Source of the DNA: Synechococcus sp. HJ21-Hayes
GTDB lineage: Bacteria > Cyanobacteriota > Cyanobacteriia > PCC-6307 > Cyanobiaceae
Direction: 5' to 3'
DNA: 64,000 bases
NCBI RefSeq assembly: GCF_024345835.1
Contig: NZ_JAGQBW010000010.1
Location: 43,492 to 107,491 of the forward strand
How positions within the stretch are numbered: the first letter of the stretch is position 1; each line of letters opens with the position of its first letter. The translations under genes were made by a program, and so were the position numbers. Positions 27,988 to 37,098 of the stretch are shown in pieces. The notes below the pieces were generated by a model, which was not told the origin of the DNA, searched no databases, and worked only from the letters and a program-made list of their open reading frames with translations.

Positions 27988-28308
27988 TCAGCCGGCGCTG
28001 GCCAACGCGTCGGGGATCCCGGCGGAGGGTGCTTCAAAGCTGCCCTTGGCCACGAACTCGAGGCGCAACTTCATGAATTCAATGAATGTGGCGTCTGTGG
28101 ACACCACCGCTGCAGCAGGGCGGGGCACCTGGGTGCCGATCGCGCTGAGTTCGGGAGCATCCAGGAACGCGGGGCGCTTCACCAGCCAGAAGTCGATGGC
28201 CTTGCCCTGTTCGCCGTAGTGGCGAACGCGCTCTTTGAGCACTTCGTCGAGGGGTTCTTCCACGGTGAGGAAGGCCTCGCTGGCGGCCACGAAGTGGTAC
28301 TGGGTCAT
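27988..28308 (-). CDS. ycf54: Ycf54, Mg-protoporphyrin ester cyclase factor
   Basis: 106 residues. The opening [20 protein letters not shown], then [39 protein letters not shown] and the C-terminal [11 protein letters not shown], match Ycf54 along its whole length. In cyanobacteria and chloroplasts Ycf54 is needed for the oxygen-dependent cyclase that makes the fifth ring of chlorophyll. Its start overlaps the pdxJ stop (ATGA), so the two are coupled, which is an odd functional pairing. The gene is one of the clearest markers of a photosynthetic host. Confidence 0.92.
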   Translation of the reverse strand: MTQYHFVAASEAFLTVEEPLDEVLKERVRHYGEQGKAIDFWLVKRPAFLDAPELSAIGTQVPRPAAAVVSTDATFIEFMKLRLEFVAKGSFEAPSAGIPDALASAG

Positions 28309-29054
28309 GAACTGGTGCTGCCGAACAGGGGGTCCCGGCGGGGATTCTGAACCAGCGCCTTCATCTGGCGAACGGCCTGCTCCAGGCCCACGGCCAGGGC
28401 TCTGGCCACGATGGTGTGGCCGATGTTGAGCTCTTCCATCCCCTCGATGGCGGCCACAGGCTCCACGTTCTGGTAGGTGAGGCCGTGGCCGGCATTCACC
28501 CGCAGGCCGAGGCTGCGGGCGATGAAACTGCCCTCGGTGAGCCGGGCTAGCTCGAGGGGCTGGTGTTGCCAGTCCGCCTCGGCGTAGGTGCCGGTGTGTA
28601 GCTCCACCCAGCGGGCCCCCGTGGCTCGGCAGGCCTCCAGCTGGGCTGCATCGGCATCCACGAACAGGCTCACGCCGATGCCGGCGTCCTGCAGCCGACC
28701 CACCAGGCCGGTGAGGGCTTGCTGTTGGCTGGCCACATCCAGGCCGCCTTCGGTGGTCACCTCCTCGCGCTTCTCGGGCACCAGGGTCACCATGTCGGGA
28801 CGGAGATCCAGGGCAATGGCCTCCATCTCCGCGGTGGCAGCCATCTCCAGGTTGAGGCGGCTGCGCACCGTCTGGCGCAGCAGCTGCACATCCCGGTCCT
28901 GGATGTGGCGCCGGTCTTCGCGTAGGTGCACCGTGATGCCATCGGCGCCGCCCAGTTCAGCCAGCAGGGCATAACTCACGGGATCCGGCTCCACGGTGCG
29001 GCGGGCCTGGCGCACGTTGGCGATGTGATCAATGTTCACGCCGAGGCTGGCCAT
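28305..29054 (-). CDS. pdxJ: pyridoxine 5'-phosphate synthase (PdxJ)
   Basis: 249 residues. [20 protein letters not shown] at the N-terminus, [19 protein letters not shown], and [17 protein letters not shown] are PdxJ hallmarks; [15 protein letters not shown] lies near the end. The enzyme condenses 3-amino-1-hydroxyacetone phosphate with deoxyxylulose 5-phosphate in the DXP-dependent vitamin B6 pathway. TIM-barrel, cytosolic, octameric in relatives. Typical full length. Divergent from the acyltransferase gene. Confidence 0.95.
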   Translation of the reverse strand: MASLGVNIDHIANVRQARRTVEPDPVSYALLAELGGADGITVHLREDRRHIQDRDVQLLRQTVRSRLNLEMAATAEMEAIALDLRPDMVTLVPEKREEVTTEGGLDVASQQQALTGLVGRLQDAGIGVSLFVDADAAQLEACRATGARWVELHTGTYAEADWQHQPLELARLTEGSFIARSLGLRVNAGHGLTYQNVEPVAAIEGMEELNIGHTIVARALAVGLEQAVRQMKALVQNPRRDPLFGSTSS

Positions 29055-29089
29055 GGCACCGAGAGAGGCTGTGGGTGTGGATCTTATGG

Positions 29090-29914
29090 ATGGCGAGCGA
29101 CCCGCTCGTGCAACTGCCCGTCGCGCCCGTTGGGCGGCGAATCTCAGCTCTAGGTTCTGAGATCAGAGTTGTGGGGGGGCAGGTGAACGGCCAGATCACG
29201 GCGCAGTCGACGCAGTCGCTGGCGCTCACCACCCGGGAGCGCAGCCTCTGCAATGGGATCAATCCCCTGCTGGCGCCCGTGGCCATGGTGCTCACCCAGG
29301 ACGTGGCGCTCAGGAGCTACTTCTGCCGCGGTGTGGAGGTGATGGGGGCGCAGCATCTGCCCCGCACCGGGCCGTTGCTGCTGGCTCCTACCCACCGCTC
29401 CCGCTGGGATGCGCTGATGCTGCCCCATGCCGCTGGGCGTCGGGTCACCGGCCGCGACTGCCGCTTCATGGTGAGTAGCGATGAGATGGCTGGTCTGCAG
29501 GGCTGGTTTTTGCATCGTCTTGGCTGCTTTCCCGTGAATCCCCGCAAGCCGGCGGCGGCCTCCCTGCGCTTTGCCGTGCAGCTGCTGCAGGCGGGTGAGC
29601 AATTGGTGGTGTTTCCGGAGGGCCGCATTCAGCAGGACGACACCCCCCTGCGCCTGATGCCTGGGCTGGGCCGCCTGGCCGCCCTGGCTGAGGGCCAAGG
29701 TGTGGCCGTACCGGTGGTGCCGGTGGGTATCGGCTACGGCACGTCCCGGCCACGCCTGGGCGGACGGGCCGCCCTCTGCTTTGGCGAGCCCCTGCGCTTG
29801 CAGGGCCAGGGCCGTGAGGCCGCCAAGGTGCTCAACGCTGCCCTGATGGCCAGCCTCCAATCAGCTGAGGAAGCGGCCCGCCGCGCCGTGGGACGACCAC
29901 TGCAGCGCCCGTAG
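29090..29914 (+). CDS. PlsC-like 1-acylglycerol-3-phosphate acyltransferase
   Basis: 274 residues from ATG 29090. Acyltransferase motifs are [13 protein letters not shown] (the NHxxxxD block, with Thr-His in place of Asn-His), [19 protein letters not shown] and [11 protein letters not shown]. PlsC-type enzymes add the second acyl chain to make phosphatidic acid at the membrane. The frame continues upstream to a GTG at 29075, but the ATG is closer to a normal start. The glycerolipid substrate itself is inferred from the family only. Confidence 0.82.
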   Translation: MASDPLVQLPVAPVGRRISALGSEIRVVGGQVNGQITAQSTQSLALTTRERSLCNGINPLLAPVAMVLTQDVALRSYFCRGVEVMGAQHLPRTGPLLLAPTHRSRWDALMLPHAAGRRVTGRDCRFMVSSDEMAGLQGWFLHRLGCFPVNPRKPAAASLRFAVQLLQAGEQLVVFPEGRIQQDDTPLRLMPGLGRLAALAEGQGVAVPVVPVGIGYGTSRPRLGGRAALCFGEPLRLQGQGREAAKVLNAALMASLQSAEEAARRAVGRPLQRP

Positions 29915-29941
29915 AGTTTTTCGACTTCTCTGCTCTTTGCC

Positions 29942-30466
29942 GTGCGCCGGCCCCTCGCTGCCCTCAGCCTTGCCGCCTTGGCGGTCCTTTCCCCCAGCCT
30001 GCCGGCCATCGCCCAGGACGAGCCCCAGAAGGTGCTCGAGTCCAGCACTATCGGCCTCAACCTCAGCGCCATTAACGCCAAGGTGGCCCAGGGAGATGCC
30101 GCCGCCGCCGCCGGCAAGCTGGCCAAGGCCAAGGTGGATTACGACCAGGCTCGCCTCGGGGCCCAGAACCTCACCCGCTTCTACCGCAACCTCAGCGGTT
30201 CGTTCCGCGGTCTGGATGCGCGCATTCCGCGGGAGATGGATCAAAAGGGCCGGGAAGCCCTAGAGCTGCAAGCCACCGTTGACCTGCGTCTGGCGGCCCT
30301 GCTGCGGCGCATGAACCAACCCGAGGTGGCTGTGCCGCTGCTGGTGGAAGTGGTTCAGATCATGACCCCGGCCAGCGCTCTTGGGCAGAAGGCCTATCAG
30401 AACCTGCTGGAGCTGGGCTTTGTGAGCACGCCCTACGCGGGCTCAGCCGCAACCCCTGGCCGCTGA
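29942..30466 (+). CDS. exported hypothetical protein
   Basis: 174 residues from a GTG. A classic signal peptide (residues 1-24, ending SLPAIAQ) is followed by a helical, Ala/Leu/Lys-rich mature region resembling a small repeat-type scaffold (AKAKVDYDQARLGAQNLTRF, LLRRMNQPEVAVPLLVEVVQ). No family recognised; the pairing of helices could be TPR-like. Probably periplasmic or lumenal. Starts 27 bases after the acyltransferase. Confidence 0.65.
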   Translation: MRRPLAALSLAALAVLSPSLPAIAQDEPQKVLESSTIGLNLSAINAKVAQGDAAAAAGKLAKAKVDYDQARLGAQNLTRFYRNLSGSFRGLDARIPREMDQKGREALELQATVDLRLAALLRRMNQPEVAVPLLVEVVQIMTPASALGQKAYQNLLELGFVSTPYAGSAATPGR

Positions 30467-30523
30467 TCCCTCAGCCCAAGGGCACGCCACCTAGATTTCC
30501 AAACCGTTCGATCGCCACTGGCC

Positions 30524-30757
30524 ATGGTCCATCCCGACCAGGTGAGGTCTGCCATCACCCAGGCGCTGCCTGATGCCACCGTTGACGTGGAAGACCTCAC
30601 CGGTGGTGGTGATCACCTGCAGGTGAAGGTGGTGTCCAGCGCTTTTTCTGGCCTCAGCCGGGTGAAGCAGCACCAGCTCGTGTACGGCGCTCTGCGCAGC
30701 GAGCTGGCCAGTGAGGCCATCCATGCCCTCGCGGTGCAAACGTCCCTTCCTTCCTGA
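30524..30757 (+). CDS. bolA: BolA-family protein
   Basis: 77 residues: [40 protein letters not shown], then [15 protein letters not shown], with the BolA HxxV helix and conserved His ([18 protein letters not shown]). BolA proteins pair with CGFS glutaredoxins and ligate a shared [2Fe-2S] cluster. The next gene is exactly such a glutaredoxin, 20 bases downstream, so the pair probably acts in iron-sulphur handling or iron sensing. Confidence 0.92.
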   Translation: MVHPDQVRSAITQALPDATVDVEDLTGGGDHLQVKVVSSAFSGLSRVKQHQLVYGALRSELASEAIHALAVQTSLPS

Positions 30758-30777
30758 TCCTTCCCATCCCATTTGCC

Positions 30778-31098
30778 ATGGACGCCTCCACCAAGCAGCG
30801 CATCGAAGATCTGGTGGGCAGCAGCCCCGTGTTCGTCTTCATGAAGGGCAACAAGCTGATGCCCCAGTGCGGCTTCTCCAACAACGTGGTTCAGATCCTC
30901 AACGCCCTCGCGGTGCCGTTTGAAACCTTCGACGTGCTCTCCGATATGGAGGTGCGCCAGGGAATCAAGGAGTTTTCCGATTGGCCCACCATCCCCCAGG
31001 TGTACGTGAACGGGGAATTTATGGGCGGATCGGACATCCTGATTGAGATGTACAACTCCGGCGAACTGCGCGAAAAGCTCGCTGTGGCTCTGGCCTGA
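30778..31098 (+). CDS. grxD: Grx4-family monothiol glutaredoxin
   Basis: 106 residues. Single-cysteine active site PQCGFS, preceded by VFVFMKGNKLMP and followed by IKEFSDWPTIPQVYVNGEF and GGSDILIEM, the glutathione-binding segments. Monothiol CGFS glutaredoxins bind glutathione-ligated [2Fe-2S] clusters and transfer them, working with BolA. Full normal length. In an operon with the preceding bolA. Confidence 0.95.
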   Translation: MDASTKQRIEDLVGSSPVFVFMKGNKLMPQCGFSNNVVQILNALAVPFETFDVLSDMEVRQGIKEFSDWPTIPQVYVNGEFMGGSDILIEMYNSGELREKLAVALA

Positions 31099-31105
31099 TC
31101 CCGGG

Positions 31106-31372
31106 TCAGTGGCGCCCGCTTTCGTAGAGGGTGCTCCTGTCGTCGCCGGGGCCGATGAAGCTGGAGGGGTCGAGGATCCAGCGATCCACGAGCTCCTCCA
31201 GGCGACGCTGGGAGATCGGATCGAGGATGGCCGTGCGTCGCAGGGCGTGCAGATAGCCATCGGCGTAGAGGCGCAGCTCGGCGGGTCCGTGGTAACGGCT
31301 GGCCAGGGACTGGCAGGCGTCGCACAGCGACTGGAAGTGGCGGATGGCGTCTGGGTTCTGCAGAGCGGTCAT
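31106..31372 (-). CDS. cyanobacterial hypothetical protein (DUF6761-like)
   Basis: 88 residues from ATG 31372 (MTALQNPDAIRHFQSLCDAC). The helical sequence ending DRWILDPSSFIGPGDD is typical of a small conserved cyanobacterial protein with no known role. The upstream extension to 31471 overlaps the divergent response-regulator gene and was left out. Convergent with grxD, with 7 bases between stops. Confidence 0.6.
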   Translation of the reverse strand: MTALQNPDAIRHFQSLCDACQSLASRYHGPAELRLYADGYLHALRRTAILDPISQRRLEELVDRWILDPSSFIGPGDDRSTLYESGRH

Positions 31373-31465
31373 GACGGGACCGGAGGGGACAGCTGGCAAG
31401 GCATCGCCTGATACCACTGTGGGCCGTGAAATGCGGATAGCGTAGGAACAGGCACGGAGAAGCGG

Positions 31466-32245
31466 GTGCAACTAGACCCCAATCCCATTCCTGGTGCCGC
31501 TGTCGGTGGCGCCACGGAACCAGCGTTGAAGCGCGTGTTGGTGGTGGATCCCCACCCCACATTGCGCACGGTTTTGGCCCAGCGCCTCCGCCAGGACGGC
31601 CATCTGGCCGCGGCGGTGGCCACCGTGACTGAGGCCCTCACCCTCTGCGAGGACCAGGCTCCCGATCTGTTGGTGGCCGCTGAGCTGCTGGAGGAAACCT
31701 CGGCCCTGCGGCTGGCGGCCCAGTTGCGCTGTCCGGTGATGGTGCTCACCGCCCGCTCCGGGGCGGAGCCGCTGGTGGCCCTGCTGGATGCCGGCGCCGA
31801 CGACGTGTTGCGCAAACCCTTCGGCCTAGAGGAACTGGCGGCCCGCTGCCGTTCGCTGTTGCGTCGCAGCGCCAGCGGTCTGCAGGAGCGGGTGTGCGTT
31901 GGGCCGCTGGAGGTGCATTTGCTGCTCCGCCAGGTCACCCTGCGGGATCAGCCGGTGGAACTCAGCCCGCGGGAGTTTGCCCTGCTATGCGCCCTGTTGA
32001 TGCCACCTGGCATGGTGCGCAGCCGCAGCGAGCTGCTGCGCATGGCCTGGCCTCCCTTCAGCGGTGGCCCCCGCTCCGTGGACACCCAGGTGCTCACGCT
32101 TCGGCGCAAGTTGGAGCAGGCCGGGCTCGGGGAGGGCGGTGGCATCGAAACCGTGCGCCAGCATGGTTACCGCTTCAGCCTCGACACGATTCCAGAAGCC
32201 AGCCCTATCCCCCCAACCCTGGTGGGAAGTCCCATCGCCCCGTAG
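31466..32245 (+). CDS. OmpR-type regulator with atypical receiver
   Basis: 259 residues from a GTG. A receiver domain (about 22-135) is followed by an OmpR/PhoB winged helix (about 145-240: LSPREFALLCALLM, RSVDTQVLTLRRKLEQAG, ETVRQHGYRFSL). The receiver has lost its chemistry: the acidic pair reads VVDPHP rather than VDDE, and the phospho-acceptor position reads DLLVAAELL, with Ala near residue 72 for Asp. The Thr (VLTAR) and Lys (LRKPF) switches remain. It may act independently of phosphorylation. About 20 residues precede the receiver. No kinase is adjacent. Confidence 0.85.
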   Translation: MQLDPNPIPGAAVGGATEPALKRVLVVDPHPTLRTVLAQRLRQDGHLAAAVATVTEALTLCEDQAPDLLVAAELLEETSALRLAAQLRCPVMVLTARSGAEPLVALLDAGADDVLRKPFGLEELAARCRSLLRRSASGLQERVCVGPLEVHLLLRQVTLRDQPVELSPREFALLCALLMPPGMVRSRSELLRMAWPPFSGGPRSVDTQVLTLRRKLEQAGLGEGGGIETVRQHGYRFSLDTIPEASPIPPTLVGSPIAP

Positions 32246-32759
32246 CGAGGGCCCAGCCCGCTGCAGCTTCCCCGGCCAGCATCAGGCCACACAGCAGCGC
32301 CAGGAGTTGATAGGTCCAGGCCGGGCTGATTCGGCCGATCTCCGTGGTGTCGATGCCAGTGGCCGCCTGGAAGCGGCCCAGGAAGTCGGCAAAGTGAGCC
32401 ACCCGCTGCGGTAGCAGGTAGGCACCCTTGGGGCTGCGCACGTAGTACACGCGTCCGCCCTGGCTGGTGGCCACGGGCGTGAGGCCGGTGACGTCACTCC
32501 ATGTCACCTCCCAGCCGCGGCGCCAGAGCCAGGCACACCAGGGGGCGTGGGTCACCCGGATGCCGTTGGTATCGAGTTGCACCTGTTCACTCGTGGCCGC
32601 GAGCACCAGCACAAGGCCGAGAGGCAGGGCCAGCAGCAGGGCTAACTGCAGCTGTGCCGTGGCCAACACGGGCAGGGGCAACACCAGGGCCAGATAGAGG
32701 CTGATCAGGGTGAACCGGATCAGCGGGGCCATCGGGTACGACCGCGCCTCGAGGCTCAT
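32205..32759 (-). CDS. membrane protein with PH-like domain, hypothetical
   Basis: 184 residues: two N-terminal hydrophobic segments (IRFTLISLYLALVLPLPVLA, LALLLALPLGLVLVLA), a soluble strand-rich middle (VTWSDVTGLTPVATSQGGRV, VYYVRSPKGAYLLPQRVAHF) similar to bacterial PH/YcxB-type domains, and a C-terminal helix (YQLLALLCGLMLAGEAAAGW). Function unknown. Its 3' end overlaps the convergent regulator by 41 bases. Its ATG overlaps the stop of the upstream 100-residue gene. Confidence 0.65.
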   Translation of the reverse strand: MSLEARSYPMAPLIRFTLISLYLALVLPLPVLATAQLQLALLLALPLGLVLVLAATSEQVQLDTNGIRVTHAPWCAWLWRRGWEVTWSDVTGLTPVATSQGGRVYYVRSPKGAYLLPQRVAHFADFLGRFQAATGIDTTEIGRISPAWTYQLLALLCGLMLAGEAAAGWALATGRWDFPPGLGG

Positions 32760-33058
32760 CGATCTTCCGGGGAGCCTGGCAAGGGTTCAAGCAGTTGAGG
32801 TGGCTGGTAGCGGCCGCTAAACACCTCCTGCTCGCGGCCCTTCCAGAACTCTCCGAGCCGCATCAGGTCGGCGTGGGCTTCCTGGAGTTTCTCCACGTAC
32901 TCCTGGGGTTCCATGGAGCCCTTGGCTTCCTTCAGCTTGGTGAGCCGCAGCAGCTGCAGCATCCAGGGCTTGCCCAGTTCGCCGCGCTGTTCGAGATAGC
33001 GGGCCAGTTCCTCGGAACTGGGAAAGGGGGGAGAACCGGGGGCGGAGCTCATGGCCAT
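32756..33058 (-). CDS. cyanobacterial hypothetical protein
   Basis: 100 residues from ATG 33058; longer frame to 33499 is antisense-like reading inside crtH. Soluble, charged and helical (SEELARYLEQRGELGKPWML, EAHADLMRLGEFWKGREQEV). No family assigned. Lies 74 bases after crtH in the same direction and is coupled to the downstream membrane gene by ATGA. Confidence 0.65.
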   Translation of the reverse strand: MAMSSAPGSPPFPSSEELARYLEQRGELGKPWMLQLLRLTKLKEAKGSMEPQEYVEKLQEAHADLMRLGEFWKGREQEVFSGRYQPPQLLEPLPGSPEDR

Positions 33059-33132
33059 ACGCCGTTGGTGATTCAGCTTATGGAGATTGGGATCCCGTTG
33101 CGGGGCCCGGATGGAGGGTTTTCCACCGCTGC

Positions 33133-34707
33133 TCAGGCGGGCAGGGCCCAGGGGTTGAGGCCTAGGTCGGCGCCGATGCGGTGGGCGCAGGCGAAGCCGC
33201 TGAAGGCCACCGCATTGAGGCCCTGGCCGGGAAAGCAGGAATCCCCCACGCAATAGAGGCCCTTGAGGCCGGTGCGGTTGAAGGGCATCGGCAGCAGGCC
33301 TGGCAGCCGCAGGGAGGGGATGGGCCCATAGCTGCCGCCCATGCGGCCCAGGAAGCGGCGATGGGTGCGGGGTGTGCCCACGTCGCGGTGGCTGATGGCA
33401 CCTTCCAGCCCCGGCAGGATCGCCTCCAGCCGCTGGATCAGCCGGTTGGCATCCGCCTGTTTCTTGGCGGCGTACTGCCCTGGGCTGAGGCCCTGCCACG
33501 CCTCGATTGAGGAGGGCGTGAAGGCGTGCACGATGTGGTGGCCGCTCGGTGCCAGCGAGGGATCCAGCAGCGTGGGCATCGACACGAACACCACCCCCTG
33601 TTCCGCCTCCATGGCCTCCCAGTGCTCCAGCAACAGGTGGTGGCAGTGGAATCCCGCCGGCACGATGTCTGCCTTCACGCCCAGATGCAGGGAGAGGAAG
33701 GAGGGGGAGGGCTTGTAGCGCCGGCGCCAGGTGGTTTCGCTTTTAGGGGTGTGCTCGGCATCCACCAGCGGCTGGCTCCCAGTGCCTGCGCTGCCAGCGG
33801 TGCCGGCGAAGGTGTCCCAGCGGGTGGCATTGCTCACCACGCGCCGGGAGCGGATCTGCTCGCCGCTGGCCAGCTCCACCCCCACGGCCTCGCCCTGCTC
33901 CAGCAGCACCTTGGTGACGCGGGCCTTGTAGCGGATGGCGCCGCCATGGCGTTCCAGCCCCGCCACTAGCTTTTGGGCAATCACGCCCACGCCCCCTCTG
34001 GGGTAGTTGATGCCGCCGGCATGGCGATCGGAGAACACCATCCCCGCGTTGATCATGGGGGTGAGGTCTGCCGGCATCACGCTCCAGCAGAAGCACTCCA
34101 TATCGATGAACTTGAGCAGCGCCTGATCGCGGATGTGTTGGCGGGCCACATCGCCCACGTTCACCGGCAGCCAACGGGCCAGCCCCAGGCAGGCCAGGGG
34201 GGCTTTGAAGAACACCTTGGCCAGGTAGGCGGGATCCTCCAGCGAGAGCAACGGCATCGCATCGAGGCACTTGAACACCTGCCAGCAGGTGTCGTAGAAG
34301 GCGCGGATGCCCTGGGCTTCGTGGGGAAACAGGGCAGTGAGCCGGGCCACAAAACTGTCGTAGTCCCGATCCACCGCCACGTTCAGACCACCGGGCAGGT
34401 GGTACTCCAGCTGGGCCGGATCGGGGATGGTGTCGCAGACCTCGCCCACATCCGCCAGGGCGCGGGTGAGCAGGTTGGTGTGCCCCTTCTGGCCGAAGCC
34501 AAAAATCATCGAGGCGCCCACATCGAAGGTGTAGCCATCGCGCGTGAAACTGCCGCCTGACCCCCCGGGGATCAGGTAGCGCTCGAGCACCAGCACCTTG
34601 GCGCCCTTGGCTGCCAGTTGGGAGGCGGTCACCAGGCCGCCGATGCCGGAGCCGATCACGATCACGTCGTAACTGGGGGCGGGGCTGGTCAACACGCTGG
34701 TGGCCAC
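33133..34707 (-). CDS. crtH: carotenoid isomerase (CrtH/CrtISO)
   Basis: 524 residues from a GTG. FAD-binding VIGSGIGGLVTASQLAAKG, then YLIPGGSGGSFTRDGYTFDV, and the C-terminal GLYCVGDSCFPGQGLNAVAF, are typical of CrtISO in the phytoene-desaturase-like superfamily. CrtH converts poly-cis lycopene to all-trans lycopene in the four-enzyme cyanobacterial pathway. Length and motif order match the family. TrmFO gene lies 27 bases upstream in the same orientation. Confidence 0.92.
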   Translation of the reverse strand: MATSVLTSPAPSYDVIVIGSGIGGLVTASQLAAKGAKVLVLERYLIPGGSGGSFTRDGYTFDVGASMIFGFGQKGHTNLLTRALADVGEVCDTIPDPAQLEYHLPGGLNVAVDRDYDSFVARLTALFPHEAQGIRAFYDTCWQVFKCLDAMPLLSLEDPAYLAKVFFKAPLACLGLARWLPVNVGDVARQHIRDQALLKFIDMECFCWSVMPADLTPMINAGMVFSDRHAGGINYPRGGVGVIAQKLVAGLERHGGAIRYKARVTKVLLEQGEAVGVELASGEQIRSRRVVSNATRWDTFAGTAGSAGTGSQPLVDAEHTPKSETTWRRRYKPSPSFLSLHLGVKADIVPAGFHCHHLLLEHWEAMEAEQGVVFVSMPTLLDPSLAPSGHHIVHAFTPSSIEAWQGLSPGQYAAKKQADANRLIQRLEAILPGLEGAISHRDVGTPRTHRRFLGRMGGSYGPIPSLRLPGLLPMPFNRTGLKGLYCVGDSCFPGQGLNAVAFSGFACAHRIGADLGLNPWALPA

Positions 34708-34734
34708 TGGGGCGACCCTAGGAGTCAGGCTGCC

Positions 34735-36117
34735 CTAGGCGGCGCAGAGCTGGGTCGCAGGGGGAGCCGCAGCGGCCCCGAAGGGTTCCAGGTCCGCCAG
34801 GGCCCGGTCCCGGTAGGCGCCGTAGCGGCGGCGCTTGTCGCGGATGCGCTCCGGCAGCTCCGGCAACAGGCCAAAGTTTGGTGGCATGGGCTGGAACTTC
34901 TCGCTGGGAGCTTCGGCGATGAAGTGGGTGAGGGCGCCGATCATGGAGGTGGCCGGCAGGCTGATGGGCTCCTGGCCGAGGGCCAGCCGCGCTGCGTTGG
35001 TGCCCGCCAGCCAGCCCCCCGCCACGGCTGCGGCATAGCCCTCAGTGCCGGTGATCTGGCCCGCCGCCAGCAGGGTGGGCCGCTGCCGGAACTGCAGCGT
35101 GGGGTCCAGCAGCTGGGGGGCCTCCAGGAAGGTGTTGCGGTGCATCACCCCGAAGCGCACGAACTCGGCGTTCTCCAGGCCTGGGATCATCCGCAGCACC
35201 CGCTTCTGTTCCCCCCACTTGAGGTTGGTCTGGAAGCCCACCAGGTTCCACAGCCGGCCATCCTTGTCCTCCTGGCGCAGCTGCACCACGGCATAGGCGC
35301 GGTTGGCGCGGCGCACGTCGCGGTCGCTCACGTCGCCCCAGCGGGGATCCCACAGACCGATGGGCTTGAGCGGCCCGTAGCGCATGGTGTCTTCACCGCG
35401 GCGGGCCAGCTCTTCAATGGGCAGGCAGCCCTCGAAGAAGGTGGCGTTCTCTTTTTCAAAATCCTTGAGCTCGGCCTGCTCCGCCGCCAGCAGGGCCTCG
35501 CGGAAGGCCAGAAACTGCTCCTTGTCCATGGGGCAGTTGATGTAGTCGGCGTCGCCTTTGTCGTAACGGCTGGCCCGGAAGGCCACGGAGAGATCGATGC
35601 TCTCTCCCTCCACGATTGGGCTGGCGGCATCGAAGAAGTGGCAGTCGTCGCGGCCGGTGAAAGCCCGTAGCTGCTCGGCCAGGGGTTCACTGGTGAGGGG
35701 GCCGGTGGCCAGCACCGCAATCTCCCCTGGTTCCGGCAGGGTGGTGTGCTCACGCCGCTCCACGCTCACCAGCGGGTGCTGCTCCAGGGCGGCGGTGAGG
35801 GCGGCGCTGTAGCGGCCTCGGTCCACCGCCAGGGCGCCGCCGGCGGGAACGGCGTGGCCATCGGCGGTGCGGATCACCAGGGAACCCAGCCGCCGCAATT
35901 CCTCCTGCAACAGCCCAGCGGCCCGATCGCTGCTCAGGGCGCCAAAGCTGTTGCTGCACACCAGCTCGGCGAATTCGCTGCTGTGGTGGGCGGGCGAGCG
36001 GCGCACCGGCCGCATCTCCACTAGCCGCACCGGAATACCGGCCCTGGCGATCTGCCAGGCGGCTTCTGTGCCGGCCAGGCCGGCCCCAATCACCAGCACT
36101 GGATTGGAGGTGCCCAT
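34735..36117 (-). CDS. trmFO: TrmFO, methylenetetrahydrofolate tRNA m5U54 methyltransferase
   Basis: 460 residues from ATG 36117 ([20 protein letters not shown]). FAD-binding glycine motif at residues 9-14, [20 protein letters not shown] with the conserved Cys, [18 protein letters not shown], and [20 protein letters not shown] are TrmFO hallmarks. It makes ribothymidine at position 54 of tRNA with a folate carbon and FADH2. The start codon directly follows the T-run of the psbY terminator, so the gene has almost no independent 5' leader; an in-frame ATG at 36144 inside the hairpin is an alternative start. Confidence 0.93.
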   Translation of the reverse strand: MGTSNPVLVIGAGLAGTEAAWQIARAGIPVRLVEMRPVRRSPAHHSSEFAELVCSNSFGALSSDRAAGLLQEELRRLGSLVIRTADGHAVPAGGALAVDRGRYSAALTAALEQHPLVSVERREHTTLPEPGEIAVLATGPLTSEPLAEQLRAFTGRDDCHFFDAASPIVEGESIDLSVAFRASRYDKGDADYINCPMDKEQFLAFREALLAAEQAELKDFEKENATFFEGCLPIEELARRGEDTMRYGPLKPIGLWDPRWGDVSDRDVRRANRAYAVVQLRQEDKDGRLWNLVGFQTNLKWGEQKRVLRMIPGLENAEFVRFGVMHRNTFLEAPQLLDPTLQFRQRPTLLAAGQITGTEGYAAAVAGGWLAGTNAARLALGQEPISLPATSMIGALTHFIAEAPSEKFQPMPPNFGLLPELPERIRDKRRRYGAYRDRALADLEPFGAAAAPPATQLCAA

Positions 36118-36161
36118 GAAAAAACCGGCTCTGCCTGAGGACATCAGGCTAGGAGCCGGTT
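36118..36161 (-). terminator. Rho-independent terminator of psbY, touching trmFO start
   Basis: On the minus strand AACCGGCTC (36161-36153) pairs perfectly with GAGCCGGTT (36131-36123), with an inner 6-bp helix GCCTGA/TCAGGC, and then TTTTTTC runs straight into the ATG of trmFO. It is placed 34 bases after the psbY stop. Confidence 0.85.
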
Positions 36162-36194
36162 GGCTTGGTGCTGGAACGTGGGGCCTTGTGTGGA

Positions 36195-36317
36195 TCAGCC
36201 GTTGGCTCGCTTGAGCATCAGCTGGAGCTGACCCACAGCGGCGCGACCGATGTTGAAGGCGGCCCAGCCTGCGGCCAGAAGAACGGGGGTGACTACGAGC
36301 AGGAGCCGTGCGTCCAT
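36195..36317 (-). CDS. psbY: photosystem II protein Y (PsbY)
   Basis: 40 residues: [20 protein letters not shown], then [17 protein letters not shown]. One membrane helix flanked by the conserved N-terminal MDxR and the GRAAxGQLxxML block identify PsbY, a peripheral low-mass subunit of photosystem II near cytochrome b559. The start is MDAR at 36317; the frame continues 26 codons upstream without similarity. Followed by a strong terminator. Confidence 0.92.
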   Translation of the reverse strand: MDARLLLVVTPVLLAAGWAAFNIGRAAVGQLQLMLKRANG

Positions 36318-36407
36318 GGCTGGGAAAAAACTGCGTGGGCGGATCCTACGGACTCTCCAGGGGCAGCGTGACGCCCACGGCCCGGGTTGATCCAAATCGC
36401 AGCAATT

Positions 36408-36932
36408 TCAACCGGGGTGGAAGCCGGGATCCTGGGAGCGGCCGGCGTGGGCCATGGCCAGCTGGCGGTAACGGCGGGCGTGGTCCCGTTGGTCGGCGGC
36501 CGCGGTGTCGCTGAGCTCGCGCTTCACCTGGGCGGGGGCGCCCATCACCACGGCCCGGGGGGGCACATCCCTGGTTACCACCGCGCCAGCTGCCACGAGG
36601 GCGCCCTCACCCACGCGTACACCGTTCAGCACCACTGCGCCGATGCCGATCAGGCAGCCATCTCCCAGGGTGGCCCCGTGCACCACAGCCCGGTGGCCAA
36701 TGGTCACGTCGCAGCCGATCCGCACCGGTTGGCCGGGATCGCCATGCAGCACAGCTCCGTCCTGCACATTGCTGCCCTCGCCGATCACGATGGCGCACAC
36801 ATCGCCCCGGGCCACGGCGGTGGGCCAGAGGCTGGCACCGGCCTCCAGGCGCACATCCCCAATCATCACGGCGGATTCGGCTACCCAGGCATCGGGATGC
36901 ACGGTGGGTTCAGGCCAGGGGAAGGAGGCCAT
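36408..36932 (-). CDS. gamma-carbonic-anhydrase-like hexapeptide protein
   Basis: 174 residues from ATG 36932. Left-handed beta-helix hexapeptide repeats (for example [58 protein letters not shown]) with three spaced histidines at the metal-binding positions. This is the gamma-CA/YrdA-PaaY family; the protein may be a carbonic anhydrase or a metal-binding relative. The gene ends 95 bases before tRNA-Lys, in the opposite direction. Confidence 0.85.
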   Translation of the reverse strand: MASFPWPEPTVHPDAWVAESAVMIGDVRLEAGASLWPTAVARGDVCAIVIGEGSNVQDGAVLHGDPGQPVRIGCDVTIGHRAVVHGATLGDGCLIGIGAVVLNGVRVGEGALVAAGAVVTRDVPPRAVVMGAPAQVKRELSDTAAADQRDHARRYRQLAMAHAGRSQDPGFHPG

Positions 36933-37026
36933 GGCGGCAGAGCGGCAGCAGGCAGGGCCACCATCCTCAGCCGGCTTGGAGCAGGGCACCCCCAGGTGAT
37001 ACGTTTTCCCTGTGCCCAACGGGCGC

Positions 37027-37098
37027 GGGTCGCTAGCTCAGCGGTAGAGCACTCGGCTTTTAACCGATTGGTCCTGAGTTCGAATCTCAGGCGACCCA
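37027..37098 (+). tRNA. trnK: tRNA-Lys (anticodon TTT)
   Basis: 72 bases fold as a full cloverleaf: acceptor stem GGGTCGC/GCGACCC, D arm GCTC/GAGC, anticodon loop CTTTTAA with TTT anticodon, T arm CTGAG/CTCAG with TTCGAAT loop, discriminator A. The terminal CCA is not encoded. An integrase starts about 240 bases downstream in the same direction, as at tRNA-anchored integrative elements. Confidence 0.96.

Noticed and set aside
33059..33499. Upstream extension of the 100-residue gene into crtH
   Set aside because: Low-complexity reading of crtH in another frame; the ATG at 33058 fits a small cyanobacterial protein.
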